Positions 63,391 through 64,000 of a stretch of 64,000 bases of DNA are shown in pieces. The notes below the pieces were generated by a model, which saw only the letters and a list, made by a program, of their open reading frames with translations, was not told the origin of the DNA and did not search any database. Within the stretch, counting starts at the first letter, position 1; each line of letters starts with the position of its first letter. The stretch lies in the NCBI GenBank assembly GCA_963930775.1, contig OZ005704.1:1798001-1862000 (forward strand), read 5' to 3'. The position numbers and the translations under genes are program-made. Source of the DNA: Cliona cf. orientalis (Eukaryota > Porifera > Demospongiae > Clionaida > Clionaidae).

Positions 63391-64000
63391 ATGGAATTGG
63401 TGGTTCCAAGTTTGATGTTTGTCACCATGATCATCATAATCTTATCCTCTTCTACACCGGTTCTTGCTCAGCAGCAGGGAAGCACTTGCAATGCCTGCAA
63501 TTGTAAAATAAACAATGTCGACGTTCTTACTCAATTAATTGAGTCAATCAAAGCTGAACCTGTAGGTAAGCTATAATATTACCTATGACATAGTTACTTA
63601 TTGCAATTATATAGCTACTTTGATGGTTTGATTTTATCTAATGCCAGGGTTATTAAATTTTATCAGTGATATTAAATTAATGTATATGTATAATAGTATT
63701 ATGCTGATCAAGTGGTGCAATCATGGTTAATTTGAACACTTACTAGAGCTAACCTTTCTTCCTGAATTCTCGCTAACCTTTGCCCCACAATTTATCCCAA
63801 TTGAGAGATGTGTCCTATAATATGGCAATCATGCCATATTATAGGACACATCTCTCAATTGGGATAAATTGTGGGGCAAAGAATAGCGAGAATTCAGGAT
63901 ATATAAAGGTTAGCTCTTATATCATGGTTGCATGCACTCCTTTAATGAGAGTAGCTACATGCGTGATAACCTTAATGATTAATCCAGTTTCTGGAGTGAC
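63391..64000 (+). CDS. Secreted protein with sponge short-chain-collagen-type domain, copy 2 (cut by window end)
   Basis: Tandem paralogue of the gene at 60734. Exon 1 63391-63565 encodes a signal peptide (MELVVPSLMFVTMIIIILSS) and CNACNCKINNVDVL, nearly parallel to copy 1. The intron (63566-63987) is longer than in copy 1 because it holds a 171 bp hairpin element. Exon 2 begins at 63988 with the same VSGV start in the same phase and runs off the window, so the body of the domain is not visible. Confidence 0.85.
63746..63916. mobile_element. Large near-perfect hairpin (foldback/MITE-like) in copy 2 intron
   Basis: Two arms of about 82 and 85 bp are reverse complements with few mismatches. 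The left arm starts GAGCTAACCTTTCTTCCTGA, the right arm ends TATATAAAGGTTAGCTC, and the turn is about 4 bases at 63828-63831. Copy 1's intron has nothing like it, so it inserted after duplication. Confidence 0.88.

Overview
The window is eukaryotic nuclear DNA from an early-branching animal, most likely a sponge (Porifera, probably a demosponge). This rests on many very short introns (about 45-150 bp) with GT/AG ends, tightly packed genes often head to head, animal-specific genes (adhesion GPCR, PAQR receptor, SNW1, ANCHR, MCFD2), and two copies of a secreted domain of the type at the end of sponge short-chain collagens. The species is not determined. Exon limits are my own reading of splice consensus and reading frame and may be a few bases off.

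Layout, positions 1-20,600: the 3' part of an adhesion GPCR (+), a 17-exon GH5 endoglycoceramidase-like gene (-), ISCA2 (+), sphingolipid desaturase DEGS (-), a 17-exon F-box/WD40 gene (+) with a reverse-transcriptase relic in one intron, a UFSP1-like UFM1 protease (+) and a single-exon PAQR receptor (-). Positions 20,600-36,000: a many-exon gene for a CatSper auxiliary-subunit-like protein (+), two paralogous three-exon genes for small proline-rich membrane proteins (-), and SNW1/SKIP in 12 exons (-). Positions 36,000-47,700: a large gene (+) that joins a myristoylation-type N-terminus, a long ARM-like helical region and a complete arginyltransferase (ATE1) module, then MCFD2 (+) and ZFYVE19/ANCHR (-).

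Positions 48,000-58,900 hold the most unusual part: a tandem array of two-exon genes (-) for secreted deaminase-fold proteins with HAE and PCxxC zinc motifs. Four copies are intact, one is a pseudogene with a nonsense codon and a frameshift, and one is an exon-1 remnant. The copies share a near-invariant signal-peptide exon and eight cysteines but differ strongly in the body and tail; one carries an NERY-repeat tail. They resemble secreted AID/APOBEC-like deaminases linked to animal immunity, but the clade cannot be fixed by eye. Several MITE-like elements lie in the array's spacers. Positions 59,000-64,000 hold two tandem secreted genes (+) with the sponge short-chain-collagen-type C-terminal domain, a minisatellite and a large hairpin element.

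The housekeeping genes do not form one pathway. Head-to-head pairs (EGCase/ISCA2, DEGS/F-box-WD40, PAQR/CatSper-like, SNW1/ATE1 fusion) probably share promoter regions, and several starts have a CATGCGC (NRF1-like) motif upstream.
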